64,000 nt of DNA from Alligator mississippiensis (Eukaryota > Chordata > Crocodylia > Alligatoridae), in contig NC_081835.1 in assembly GCF_030867095.1 (NCBI RefSeq), forward strand, positions 39,973,892 through 40,037,891, read 5' to 3'. The position numbers were made by a program, and so were the translations under genes. Shown piece after piece: positions 23,637 to 34,936 of the stretch (position 1 is the stretch's first letter; every line of letters begins with the position of its first letter). The notes below the pieces were generated by a model. The model did not search any database, had not been told where the DNA came from, and saw only the letters and a list, made by a program, of their open reading frames with translations.

Positions 23637-24830
23637 TTAGAAACTGAATTTTTAACCTAGTGCTTTAAGAATTGACGCAACACGTGGTTGATGAATAACA
23701 GAAAGGCTTGCTTTAATAACTACCAACACACGTTACAAAACTAAATGACAAAAAGAGACTATTTTCCCATATAAAATGAGCTATTAGCCCTTGTGCTATC
23801 TTAGCTGCAAAGAGAACTTTACCCAATGCAGGCAGGAAGCAGTTCTTGTACAGCCTCACAGTGGGCATCCTTCATTTGTGGCTGGGTGGTGCAGACTGGC
23901 TTCTTGATCTTTCCTGGACTGCACACCCACCTTGCTGGCAGTTCTGTCTTGCTTTTTATCCTATTTTAATTGTATAGCTTCAAAGCATTCCTTCTTGATA
24001 GTTGGTTAATTAAAGTCCAAACAGAGCAGGCAAGGACAGAATTAACATATTACAATTGTATCCTGTTTGTGAAGTTTCCAAACTGATCTTGGAATCAAAT
24101 GAGATGGGTATTGATTAAATGAGGTACCTTAGGAAGTTAATCACAGAATACTATTTTTTCATAGCTATTTTAACAATGGAGCCTAATAAATAGCTACATC
24201 AAATGGCTTATGGAGATAATGAAAATCAGAGACCATTGGATACAAAAGGTATGAGTTTCAGGAGAATACACACTGGTTTAGTGAGGATCAGACAATAGGT
24301 GTGAGATGGGTTAGATGCAGTCATGTAGACTGATTTAGCAAAGAACTTTAGACAGATTTTGGATGTTAGCTTTGGGAAGTAGGTCTTAATCTAAGGTAGA
24401 ATGTGTTAACCAGGATATTTTTACAGTCATGTTTTCAATACACCTTGGCTTTTTCTTTTTTGGTGACAGCTCAATTGAGGTGTAGATGTAGTTTATAGGT
24501 TTCTCCCCAGACCACTTGGCTTTCTGGCTAGCTCTCTGAGTCTTGTTACATTTATGTAATGAGTGTGTCAGGTCTCTGCCAATACTTTTAACCATCACTT
24601 ATTTTTTGGCTCAGGTGTGGTAGAAGGTTCAGGACTGTTATTATGACTGTTATTACCTTATGGAATGGGTCTGGTATTGGGTACTGCAAGACTCCACTCT
24701 TTATTATGCCTAATGAGTTCCAAGCCATTCACAGAGTTTGATTTTCTTGTGGCAGTCTTCTTACCACAACCCAGTCTTACCCCAGCCATTGTTTTGCATT
24801 TTTGTGCAAGAGACACTGTCCAAGCTTTCA
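23637..24830. mobile_element. Unclassified insertion inside the Harbinger transposase
   Basis: AT-rich DNA separates the N-terminal and DDE parts of the transposase. Read on the minus strand, its low-coordinate end has a possible polyadenylation hexamer (attaaa, 23708-23713 on +), so it may be a solo LTR or another retroelement in antisense. Breakpoints are approximate and I could not read a target duplication. Confidence 0.45.
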
Positions 24831-25326
24831 GAGTTTTCATATGCAGCAGGAGGGGCTGCCATATGGTGGTGGTTTGCTGCTCCAGATATAGGCAGAGCTG
24901 TTCCAGGAGGTCCTGGAAGGTGGCCCAGGTTATCTGGAATGACTCTAGCCACAGCTTGTTATCCCAGGTGCTCTGGACAATGTGCAGCCACCAGTCTGGG
25001 CTGGCCCATAGGTGGTGTGGCTGGAGCCCCAGGAGCTCAGGGACAGCACCTGTGGTGGCATCCAGGTGCACGTTGTCAGCATCCCTGCTGGGGTCAGGGC
25101 AGCAACATGGTGACAGGGAGCCTGAGCTGCTGCAGTAAGCCTGGTCACATGGCTGCAACGCGTTGCGGGGACAGCCAGGGCCAAGACTGACCTGGGCCAG
25201 GTGGCAGTCACTGAAACGCTGAAGCATGACAAGCAGGGTGGTGAGCAGGAGCCCAGGGCACAGGTTGTCGCTCCCAGGGCCTGGGGGTGGAGCAGCCATC
25301 GTGTGGTGGGCAGGCTCTGGCAACAT
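24830..25326 (-). pseudogene. N-terminal part of the Harbinger transposase
   Basis: The minus strand encodes DWWLHIVQSTWDNKLWLESF followed by QITWATFQDLLEQLCLYLEQ, the helix-rich N-terminal region typical of HARBI1-like transposases (a W..WL..FRM...TF..LC..L pattern). It leads toward the DDE part at 23636 but is separated by the insertion. The first 80 or so residues of the open frame are less like a transposase. Confidence 0.6.
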
Positions 25327-25640
25327 TCACAGTGGGTTATGCCAGCATGCTGCAGACTGCTTCAAGCCAGGAACAAAGGTGGCCAGGGAGCAGCGTGTGG
25401 GGCTGGCTTTTAAAGATGGCCCCCAGCTGCAGGCAGTGGTGGCCAGAGCCTCCAGCTCCTCTAGGCTGCTGCAGGGGGCTGGTGCAGGGCTAGAGGGGGT
25501 GGGAGCAGGCTTGTGCCAGGAGCAAGAAATCTGCTCCTGAATGGCTACATGCTTAGATACCTGCCCAGGGTGGATTTACTCAGTAAATTACTGTGGAGTA
25601 AACCCATCTAGCAGTATTTGTATGTGTAGACACTCCCAGA

Positions 25641-26290
25641 GAGAAAAAATGTTGAAGGGAAGAGGTATGAAGATTGCCATATCTTACATCTTCCTGATGG
25701 TCTGTTTCTGATCATAACCCCAGCTAGGAACAAGCTCTACTGATCCATGCCCACATCTGTTTAAAAAAAAAAGGACTATTGAGATCCAAATATTCCCTTT
25801 GTCCAGAGATCTCACTAGGAGGGGAGGGGCCTATTCCCAACCTGTTCCTAGTAGATTTTAACTTTAGGGCCCAGAAGCCCATGTGTATGTATATATATTA
25901 GGGTAGAAGGGGGGGGAAAGAGAGATTCTATAGGTTTGGAGTCAGGGCTTTTTGGTTAGAGGTGACATCCTGAATACAGTACAAAAAGTGGTAAAAATCT
26001 TCTGTAAACTCGATTTTTTATATATATATATATATATATCTTACCTCTGATGTCATGCCCTGTCCCACAAGGGGATGACAGTTGGCTGTAAGTGTGAAGA
26101 GTTCTTGACAGCATGTTGTCAACAGTTCTGCTAGGTAGAAAATTAAGTAGGCTACAGTGCAATGGGCTTCACTCTCTGCGTGGACACCCCCTTTCTTTGA
26201 CAGATCTCATGAGAAGTGCTGCTGGGTGATGGGAAGCCCCAGCTTTTTCATAAAGGATGGTAGAATGAGAGGCAGCAACTATGGGCCAGA
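25641..26290. other. Intergenic, with a (TA)n run
   Basis: No gene seen. A TA microsatellite lies at about 26019-26038. Short TATATA and G-runs lie near 25890-25918. Confidence 0.5.
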
Positions 26291-26298
26291 CCTTAGAT

Positions 26299-26515
26299 CA
26301 GGGATTCCCAACCATGGGGTTGCAGCCTGGTACCAGGCTGCAGTGGGCTGGCTGCTGAACCCTGGCTTCCACCACTGGCAGTTATATGCATGTGGGGTTA
26401 AGGCTGGGCAGCGGGGCAGTCCCAGGAGGGAGGCTGCCAGCTCATAGAAATGTGATTTAAATATGTAAATTAGATTGTTTGCTGGTCTGTGGTATAAAAA
26501 GGTTGGGAACCCCTG
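26299..26515. mobile_element. hAT MITE, 217 bp
   Basis: Exact 8-bp duplication CCTTAGAT (26291-26298, 26516-26523). The ends are CAGGGATTCCCAACC and, on the reverse strand, CAGGGGTTCCCAACC. No coding capacity. Confidence 0.92.
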
Positions 26516-26523
26516 CCTTAGAT

Positions 26524-26970
26524 GGTATTAATCAGCTTAGCTCCTTTAGGGGCCAATTAATTTAAGCCAATTTATAACAGCTGGGGATTGGGCCTCAAGA
26601 TTGTAAAACTTTCTTTACTTCTCTTCAGAGGTCTTGTCAATTACTCATTAAAGTTAATTAAAATTCATCAGTGGAAGTTGGATTTGTCCTGGGACTGGGG
26701 TTGCATGAAGCCCATAGATCTGGGGTGAAATTCTAGCCCCATGGAAAAGAGCAGTAAAAATTATTTTTCTCTTTTTTCATTTCTTTCTACTGCCTCTTGT
26801 ACCCTTTGAACATGGTGCAAGGCTCTGAACTTGCCTTCCAGCATGAAACCCAAAGCAAAATCTTAGTTATAAATCAAATTTCCATACTTGAATCTCCAAG
26901 GTGGCAGGTTTATTCAGGGTTCCTCCCATCCTGTCCCCCATTTTAACAAAAATAGGCTATTTTATGTTTG
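26524..26970. other. Intergenic, nothing recognised
   Basis: AT-rich, no supported gene or repeat. Confidence 0.5.
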
Positions 26971-28139
26971 AAAAGCACATAAATGTGGAACTCGGTGCCA
27001 CAAGATGTGGAAGCTAGCAGTTTAGCTAGATTCAAAAAGGGATTGGGCCATAGGTGGATTAATGCCTGGGCCAGGTGGGCAGTTGCCCAGGGCTCTTCAA
27101 GAAATGGGGGGCCCCCTGGGAGGGAGAGGCAGGCAGCCCAGCATGCATATGTGCATATGCAGGCTGGCCACAGGCATTCGGCCAGCAGAAAGCAGGGAGC
27201 AGAGATGCACAGCCCATTTACTGCATGGCAGTAAGTTTGTAGAAGAGAAAAGGGAGCCTGGGGGGTGGGGGCAAATTAAGGCCCCCACGGTGAGGGAGGG
27301 GGCTGGGCCTGAGGCCAGGGTAGCAGGTGTTGGGGCCAGGGTGCTGCCTGGCCCCAACCAGGGTGGAGCACACCTAAGGCAGGGAGCAGAGCAGAGGCAT
27401 GGGCGGACAGCTTGGGGGGCGGGGGGAGGGCCAGCTCCCTGTTGCTGTATGTACCCTGGGCCAAGGGAGGCATGGGGGTGTGGGGCATGTGCCCCCCCAG
27501 ATTTGTACAGGGGACAGGCAGGCTCTGTTTGCTTGAGTCTGTCTCCTGCCTAAATGTGTGACTGGATGTCAGTGAAAATATAAATAGGTAGAAATAGGAA
27601 AACAAGAGGTAAAGCAGGGAAGGGAGGGGGAAGAAGGCAGGGGGGGGAAAGCCTAAGGGAAACACTACAGTGATAATAATACAAGGTAAAAAAACGAGGC
27701 TCTCAGTGAAAAGGGAAATAGTTGGAAATCAGGAAAACAAAGGCAACAGAGTGGGGGAGGGTAGAAAAGGTGGGGGAAAGGAAGAATGCAAGAGGTCAGG
27801 TCAGGCAGGTACCTGGTGAATTGGATGTCAGGCAGGTTGCAATGTGTCATAAATCCAATGTCTATATTGAGTCCATGATTTTTTGTATCCAGTAGATTTT
27901 TAGCTTCTCTCATTCCTATTTTCCTGTTCTCCAACTATTTCCTTTTTCATAAGCAGCCTCTTTCAACTTTGTATTCTATCATTGTAATGTCTCCCTTTGA
28001 ACTGTTTTCCCCCTGTTTTCTCTCCCCTCCCATCCCTGCTTTATCTTTTGTCTTTCTAATCTCTTCCTATTTACATTCTCACTGACCTCCTGACACACTT
28101 CTAGCTTCTCTCATTCCTTGGAGTCTCAGACCATCAGAG

Positions 28140-28290
28140 GGTCCCTATGCCTGATGAAGGGTGACTGCGCCAGAAAGCTTGCCAAGAACTTTTTTCCAAT
28201 TATTCAGCTGGTCTAATAAAAGATATTACATCTAACCAAAGAACCTTACCTGCCTATGTCCTTAGACCAACACGGCTACAACCCAAAACC
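28140..28290 (+). repeat. Interspersed repeat, 'ctgatgaagggtg...gaaagcttgc' family
   Basis: Contains gatgaagggtgactgcgcc, gaaagcttgccaagaac, gctggtctaataaaagatat and ccaacacggctacaaccc. Related text occurs at 30320-30420, 30640-30715 and, inverted, 62058-62145. I recognise it as a repeated family but cannot name it. Confidence 0.6.
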
Positions 28291-28509
28291 CAGCATTTAA
28301 GGGTCAGGCCACCTGGTCTGGGTCCTCTTCTTCCTCCTGGGGCTGCTGAACCCTGAATGCTGATTTGGGAGCCAGAAAAGCCTGCTTCCCATGGGAGGCA
28401 AGTTACCCCCCGCTCTTCACTTGATGAAGTAAACTGAAACTAAGTAAAGGGAAAGCCTCACATACAGGGTCAGTCTCAGGGCTTGAGACCTCTGTTCTCT
28501 CCCTCTCCT

Positions 28510-29560
28510 TTCCCCTTTTGTGTTCTGGGTTTTGAGTGGGATGGTGCCATGCTGGATGGCATCAATCCCTGCAGCAAACCAGTCAAGGTTGGAGCCTGGC
28601 AGTTTTGCTGCTGTGCTGTGGGCCAGGGCTGAGAGCCTTACATTTTTTAGTTGCTGTTGCAACTTCTTTTGGGTTCAACATAGCTATGTCGCTGAACCCC
28701 AGCTATGTGTCTTGCTGGCTGTTTTGGCCACACATGCTTTGAGTGGGATGATGCCATGAATGTATCCTCCCCTAGTGCAAGCTGCCCAGGAACAGGGTTG
28801 TGGCAGCTACCAGCCATGCAGGCCTTGAGTGGGATGATGCCATGAGTGTATCATTCCCTAATGGAGAGTGACCAGGAGGCAGAGTCCTGGCAGTCACTGT
28901 GTTGGGGATTGTAGTGTCTCAGCATGGTGGTGTAGCTGAGATTACATGTCCAGGCTACAAAAGTAAACCTGGGGTCTTTTTTTTGCTTTTTTACAGCCAT
29001 TGCATTTTCAGCCCAACTGTGTGGGGCTGAACTCCAGCCATATGTTGGCTGGCAGACTTGAGCCAGGGTGAAGCCCTGGCACTTGTTGTTTATCCAGGCC
29101 TCAGTGGTGTATAGGCCTGGTTGGCTTTTTGCTGCCCAGTCTAGGCCCAGTGAAATAGGCCAGGGCCTTCTTTTGTCCCTTTTGCAGTTTATGCCCCAAC
29201 CAAGCACTGTGGTTAAGCACTAGTTCTAGTTTAGGCCCAAGCCAAAATAGGCCTGGCCCCACTTTTGTTGTTTCATAGCTGTTAGGTCTCAGTCTAGCAG
29301 TGCGGCTGAGACTATACGTCCTGGCCACAGCCAAGTAGGCCTGGCACTCTTGTTGTATAGACAGGCCCGAGTCCCCCTTTTATTGTTTGACTTTGGTTGT
29401 GTCTCAGCATAGCTGTATTGCTGAACCCCACTGTACGTTTGCTTGCTGTATGTCTGGGCAAGGCACATTTTGGGTCTGGCACGTTGCTTTTGTGGCTCTG
29501 TCCTGACCAATGCAGCGTGTTTGGTGCTGGTTGCTGGTCAGGCTCATTTGCTCTTTGGCT
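28510..29560 (+). repeat. Degenerate repeats, unclassified
   Basis: The phrase gagtgggatgatgccatga recurs at about 28739 and 28823, with a variant at 28535. Phrases of the type 'gtctcagcatagctgtattgctgaacccca' recur in divergent form near 28677, 28915, 29008, 29286 and 29400. The flanking 29940-30205 segment, ending gggttacaca, looks like an LTR tail, so this may be the interior of an LTR element. No protein was recognised. Confidence 0.45.
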
Positions 29561-30214
29561 GGCTTTTCTCCGAGTTCTCGCAGTTTTCTGCCCCAGCAGA
29601 GCTGAGATTAGGAGTAAAAACTTTGGAATGCAGTATGCTGATATGCAGTTGACCCCTCAAATCCACCATGCAGAAGTGAGGATCAGCACTACAGTTTTAC
29701 AGGGAGCAACAAGGGACCATTTGCAACGCAGAAGGACCTACGCTATCTAGCAGCTCCCTGCGGCTCAGAGATATCCATGGAGCAGCTCATTGGACTCTCC
29801 GGTGTGGGCCCCCCTCTCCAGGCCATTGCTGAAGGGCAGGTATAGGGGGGTAGGCCACCGGAACTACCCATTGGGGAGCCCCAAGTCCTCGACTGCCTGG
29901 GTGTGGGTAAAGTTCCCCCCTCCCCCCAAGAGGGTGCCACCTATAGACTTTGTTTTGTAGTTTGTAGTGTTTTAAAATTATAGTTAGTGATTACTTTTGC
30001 TTTTCTTTATGCTTTGTAATACATCTGTTTTTTGTGTTTACACTGCTTGAGAGAAAAGTGTTGGTTTTACTGGACACCCTAGTAATCCATTTAGTGTTTC
30101 CCAGGTAGACTGGGTGTGGGCTCAAGCCACGGTAAAATATATTTAGTATCCCCAAAATGGAACCCGGCTCTTGTTACTGCTGATAGGCGCTCAGCAGAAG
30201 GGTTACACAAATGC

Positions 30215-30432
30215 AGTCAGCCTGGTAAAACCACCACTATAAGCTATCTTATATTAAACCAACTTAAATAGTTGGAAAAATTATTTTGGAAGAGCACAAA
30301 ACACCTGTAGGTGCTCCCTTTGCCTGAACAAGGGTGTTTGTACCTGAAAGCTTGCAAAAAAAAAGAATTCTTCCAACTATTTTAGTTGGTCTAATAAAAG
30401 ATAGTTTATAGTGGTGGTTTTACCAGGCTGAT
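30215..30432. mobile_element. Foldback element with about 60-bp arms
   Basis: The left arm (gtcagcctggtaaaaccacc..., 30215-30275) and the reverse complement of 30372-30432 (atcagcctggtaaaaccacc...) match at most positions over about 60 bases. The middle carries the tgaacaagggtgtttgtacc / gaaagcttgc family motif. A clear target duplication was not found. Confidence 0.75.
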
Positions 30433-31785
30433 TGTATTTGCTATGTACTGAGCTTACAAGGACTGTGGAGCATGCCTCCTGGCCAGTTTGATTCTTTTTT
30501 GAGGATGGCTTATCCCAGAAGCCAATATGCAATATGCCAGTCAGTGAAAATGCAAACTGTGGCAGACAATGGGTGAGAAACAGGGGTGGAGGAAGAGGAA
30601 TGTTGACCTGTAGCTGAAGTCTTTGGGTAGAGGTGCTCTCTTTTATTAGATCAACTAAATAGTTGCAAAAAAAAAGTTATTTGCAAGCTTTTGGACACAC
30701 GATTTTTCCCAGGGGAAAAAAATGTCAAACAAGTGTCTACATGACCACTAAAGTAAAACATCATTCCTTTCATCTTGTTATACATTTATGCGATCCCATG
30801 CATCTGAGTAATTTTTCTAAGGCAGTTGTTTTATTCAGTTTTGTGTGTGTCAAATAGTTAATTCGACATTGCGTGTCGTGCTTTATTAATGCACTGTGCA
30901 AACATTTAACAGGTCTATTTATTAATATTTTCATGTTTATAATAGGGCGTGGGGGGCCTCCAATTTTCTGTTTGCCCAGGGCCCCAATGAATCTTAATAC
31001 ACCTCTGGATTAGGCAAATTCTTGGAGGAAAGAGTAATCAGTAGCAATTTAGCATGGGAGTTAGGGGTACAGCAGGGGTAGGTAATTATTTTGGCTGGAG
31101 GGCTGCTTGACAAGTTTTGGTGCGTTGTCAAGGGCCGCAAGGGTACAGCCCTTTTCAAACTGCTAAGCCCCACCCCTTGACAGGTGCTCCACCTCTTGGC
31201 TTCTATCTTGGGTCTGGATGTCCTTCTCCCTAACCCCCAACGTTCGCCAGCAGAAGTCGCTTCCCTTGTCCCAGAAGTACTTCTTTTGGGGCACTGGAAG
31301 TCACACACAGTCACATGGTCTACGATATAGCTACCCAACACCAAATCCTGTCCCAATTGCTGCTATGTTGGTCTGAGAATCCCCTGTCCCCATCACATGG
31401 TTCTTGACATCAGAGCATCCACCTGTTGCTGGGAAACACTGCTTCCACAGGGCACATCTTCACAGTGCATGAAGTTCTGCCGTCTAGGCCACAAGGCACA
31501 GGAATGAGCTATCAGGTAGCAAGGGGTTGTGACCCCTCTAACAACCTACCCTGTCACCCTCAACCAGGTGGTAGAGGTTTCAGGGGCATTGGACCTCCCC
31601 GAGAATGGCACCAAACAAATCAAGTCAAGGACTGCACACACAAAATCTTTCAGAAGAAATCATTTTAACAAATAATAGATAAAAAACAAATCATACTAAA
31701 AATCAAATATCTACTATAAAAGATTTAAGTTTTATTTTTAAAAATAATTTGAGTAGTGTATGTAGAGATAACTGAATAATAGCTT

Positions 31786-32151
31786 CATGAATGATGCGGT
31801 TCCCTGGCGGCTGAGGGAACACAGCTGCGCCAGTGGTGGCAGGAGCACAGCGGTGGTAAGCGCAGAGCTTCCACAGACGCCACTGGCGCCATCATTGGCG
31901 CAGGGGGTCGGGGGGTGGCGAGGGCCAACCACGGGTTGGCAACCACTCACAGGCACCACCCGCAGCGTCAGTGGCAGCCAGCGGCGATCACAGACTGTCC
32001 ACAGATGCTGCCGCCAGTGTTGGTGGCGGGGTGGTGGGCAGCGACTGCCTGCAGATACCACCAATAGTGTCGGCGCCCTTTTGTAGGGGGTTCACCACCA
32101 TGCTCAGGGGGTGCAAGTGCACCCACGTGCACCCCCTACATGTCGCCCCTG
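31786..32151 (-). mobile_element. Non-autonomous hAT element, 366 bp, nested
   Basis: Same family as 2059-2404, in opposite orientation. It ends ...tgtcgcccctg with the GGGGGTGCA palindrome cluster just inside. The other end, CATGAATGATG, resembles the CATGGGTGTC end of the 2059 copy. Flanks aatagctt (31778-31785) and aacagctt (32152-32159) match at 7 of 8. Confidence 0.75.
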
Positions 32152-32815
32152 AACAGCTTAAAATACAGTTTTACTCTTGTATGCTGCCCAAAGTGTAGCT
32201 GTGGTGTAGTAGACCTATTAAACCTCTTCCAGTTGATCACCCTCTTCCCCTCCTGACTTGTCCCTGCCAGTGGTCTCACCTGCCATGACTTGATGGAATA
32301 AGCTGACTAGGGACCATCTCAGGAATGGGCTCTCAGTTACTTGGCCCTTGTCTGGATGGGGTCCCCTCCACTCCTGTCAGCTGCACCTGTTAGCTCTGAG
32401 CCCGCTTCTCAGGACTACAGGCTTCAGGTTCAGCATACTGTGGTGCTGGCTTGTAACTCCTAAGCCAGGTGATGCTGTCACCTTGCTGCCTTAGGCAGCC
32501 CCTCACAAACAAAAATACCCTGCCACAGGTTTACTTCACCATGGGCAGCTTGCTTCAAATCCCAGCCAACAATGAAACCAAAAAGCTTTGGAACTTATCT
32601 GCTTCCTTAGTGCAACGTTGCCAGTCTCTCTAGCTAGGGCATCTTTCTGGGTCACTCTTCTCTGACTCTCCCTCAAGTCAGTTGCCATCTCTGCCGGGAG
32701 CTCCCTCCCCTTTGCACTCCTGCCATTCCTCTGCCTTTGTGGTATTAGTGCAAGAAAACTCTCAACATCCCAACCCCTCGAGTAACAGGGAAGGGGCCCA
32801 GTTACAATATTGAAA

Positions 32816-33820
32816 ATTAAGTTAAAGAAAAAGAAAATAGGAAAAATGAAGCCTCTGATGTGCATTAACCAGAGAATCAAAGTCAGGCATCATCTCCGTT
32901 GTTGCAATGCAGAGCACTTCTGCAAGGTTGCCATCTCTCATTGAAAATCTAAGATTTGATTTATTGATCTTCATTATAGAAAATGTCTGTTCACGTATGT
33001 ACGTAGATCCAAACAGCACAAACATCTTCCAGGTGTGAGCCTTCATCTTTGGAAACTTCTGTTCATTGAGAGAGGCATAACAACTAGGAAGCAGCACTGA
33101 TTTGAATTACTCTGCAAGCAGTGCATCACATTGCAGGTCAATAAGCTCGAGTTGGAGGTCACATGGAGTGCTGTCAACATCAAATGTAAAAGGTGAGAAG
33201 ACCAAAGACTGGTCTTTTGCTGTCATTCAAAAATCTTTGAATCGGTGAGAAAATTCAGCATGCAAGTCCAGTAGTAATGATGTGTAATTGTTTTAGGTTT
33301 TGGTCACAAACAGTAATCTGCTGCAATGTAGAAAACTGGCTGAAATCTTTGTTTCCTATCTGATGGGAGAAAAGGAGTAACTTCAGCATGAATGACTTGA
33401 CACTGGAATGCAGTACATGAGCAAAATGCCCCTTTTGTTGCAGTCATAAATTCAGATAATTCATATGCCCATGATGTCAACAGTGAGTGCAAAATGAGAG
33501 AGCCAGTCTTGATTGTTCAGCTATGGGAAATCCAAATCGTTTCCTTTCATGTACAAAAGCAAACCAATCTCTGCTCTCAGTACCTACATTCTTTTCAGAA
33601 CATTACCCAAACTAAGCCATTTTATGTTGCCATGATACAGAACATCTGTGTGCTTAGATTCAGATTCCTCAAGCAAAGTTACAAATTGCCTGTGGTTTAA
33701 TCCTCTTGTTTGAATGTAGTTGACCACTTTTGTAACTGTATCCATGACAGTGCTTAGTTTTAGAACACTTTTACAGAGGACTTCTTGATATACAGGTTTC
33801 CCTCGATTTATGCAGTACAT
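32816..33820 (-). pseudogene. hAT transposase remnant (ZBED/SCAND3-like)
   Basis: Minus-strand peptides VTKVVNYIQTRGLNHRQF and HGNIKWLSLGNVLKRM (33584-33790) match the mid-region of hAT-Charlie-type transposases, where 'VNYIRARGLNHRQF...LEE' and 'VRWLSRGKVL' are typical. The C-terminal dimerisation region follows at 33097-32822 with FPKMKAHTWKMFVLFGSTYI, EQTFSIMKINKSN and PDFDSLVNAHQRL. The part between (33300-33580) is frameshifted. Clearly a relic of an autonomous hAT element or of a domesticated relative. Confidence 0.75.
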
Positions 33821-33905
33821 GCATTCCCAGAGAACAGCGCATAAATCAAATTTGCATAAAGCAAACCCACTTTATAGTGTTGCAAATAGGGTTAGGTTCC
33901 TATGG
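33798..33905. mobile_element. Tigger/pogo-like terminal fragment
   Basis: The segment tttccctcgatttatgcagt, the later 'cgcataaatcaaatttgcataaa' and the closing 'gggttaggttcc' resemble the ends of Tigger-class elements. Only one end is present; it is cut off by the Tx1 fragment at about 33940. Confidence 0.5.
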
Positions 33906-33942
33906 TGGTGAGGGAAGGAGGGCATGGCAGGCCCTCCTTACT

Positions 33943-34738
33943 GCAGATGCCCTGAGGGAGGCCTTCCTCCCCTACTCCTGGTCACCCGGGCTGTGGCCGG
34001 TGAGCTAGGAGGTGGACCAGGCACCCTGCTGACACTCCCCGTGCCTCCCAACAGCAACTCGGGCCCCTCTTTTGCTTCCCTGACCCCTAGAAGCCTGTAT
34101 GCCTGGATGGTCCGCGTCTGCCACGCCCAGGTGCTGGCAAGCAGCCCTGATACACTGTGGCAATGGTGCCTAGGGCTGCCAGCTTTCCAAATGGCCTGTC
34201 CAGCTTGGCGCACACTGTTTAAGCTGCCCACAAGAAGGCTGGGGACTTACAGTGGCAGTTGCTGCAGGGCATGCTAAGCCACTGGCACGTTCACATCCCA
34301 CGTTGACCTGACCGCCTCAGTGGCCTGCCCCTTCTGCCCCAGAGATGTCAAGGAGAGCCTCTTTCACACCTTCCTCAACTGTCCCTGTCTACAGCAGCTC
34401 TTTACCACCCTTGAGCAGCAACTATGGGCATTGGGCAGGGGCCTCTCAGAGAGCACCTATGTGTACTCCTATCCATACTGGGTGGCTGAGCAGGGCACCG
34501 TATGCCTGGCTAACTTTCTACTAGGCTGGGCCAAGATGGCTGTTCTTAAGAGCCGCCACAAACAGCTTGCCAAGACTGGCTCAGACAACCCCCTGTGGCT
34601 CTTCCGCCTCCTGGTGCAGGCGCACCTCTTGCTGGAGTTCGAGCACACTGTGCTCCAGTGGGCAGTGCCTGCCTTTGAGGTGCGCTGGGCCCTTGAGCGG
34701 GTGCTATGCCACATGGAGGACAGCTGTCTTCAACTTCT
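33943..34738 (+). mobile_element. Tx1/L1-like LINE, ORF2 3' fragment (upstream copy)
   Basis: About 790 bases align co-linearly with 39236-39998 of the neighbouring element, for example LYAWMVRVCHAQVLASSPDT versus LYAWVVCICHAQVLAGHPDT. It keeps the C-terminal zinc knuckle CPFCPRDVKESLFHTFLNCP (C-X2-C-X8-H-X4-C). It has no 3' UTR and passes directly into the 5' part of the next element in the same orientation. Confidence 0.8.
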
Positions 34739-34936
34739 GGGGCACGCGCCCAGCCCAGTGAGGTCGGGAGCTCTTCCTCCCAACCTCCTTCCACCCCTAT
34801 TCCATCTCAGGGGACTGGGGTCTCTGGTGTGAAACCACCGTCCAGTGGAGGGGCTGGTGCTACTACCTAGGCCTCACTGCCACCTCCCCCATCTGTAGCG
34901 CCCCCTGCCCTCAGTGCGAGAGCCCCACCGGGTGGA

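Larger units (their letters stand above)
19353..25637. mobile_element. Harbinger-type DNA transposon relic, about 6.3 kb
   Basis: The ends GGGCACATCTACATAAGACA and, on the reverse strand, GGGAGTGTCTACACATACAA match partly, and both continue into cagtaa-rich subterminal repeats. The trinucleotide AGA flanks both ends (19350-19352, 25638-25640), consistent with a 3-bp duplication, although Harbinger usually prefers TWA. Inside are the two genes expected of the superfamily: a Myb/SANT-like protein on + and a DDE transposase on -. Both are disrupted. About 1.2 kb of unrelated AT-rich DNA interrupts the transposase. Confidence 0.75.
27049..31007. mobile_element. Large composite bounded by hAT-type ends, 3.96 kb
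   Basis: The left end CATAGGTGGATTAATGCC and the reverse-strand right end CAGAGGTGTATTAAGATT are similar. Both are followed within about 30 bases by a 'gttgcccagggc' / 'ggccctgggcaaac' inverted motif. Flanks gattgggc (27041-27048) and gattaggc (31008-31015) match at 7 of 8 positions, and CR1 sequence resumes after the right flank. No hAT transposase is visible. The interior is a mosaic: GC-rich DNA (27.1-27.5 kb), degenerate repeats (28.5-29.6 kb), an LTR-like tail and a foldback element. Another copy of this type of end is at 42471. Confidence 0.7.
26972..31060 (+). mobile_element. CR1 3' fragment split by a hAT-bounded insertion
   Basis: Bases 26980-27048 (gtggaactcggtgccacaag, then ttcaaaaagggattgggc) resemble the CR1 3' region and continue at 31008-31060 (gattaggcaaattcttggag). 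The two halves are separated by the 27049-31007 insertion. Confidence 0.65.
31073..33820 (-). mobile_element. hAT (Charlie/ZBED-like) transposon relic
   Basis: The low-coordinate end starts CAGGGGTAGGTAATTATTTT, a hAT-like terminus. Minus-strand remnants of a transposase run from about 33820 down to 32820 (see the pseudogene entry). It is interrupted by the smaller hAT element at 31786-32151. The high-coordinate end is missing, cut by Tigger-like and Tx1 sequence. Confidence 0.65.
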
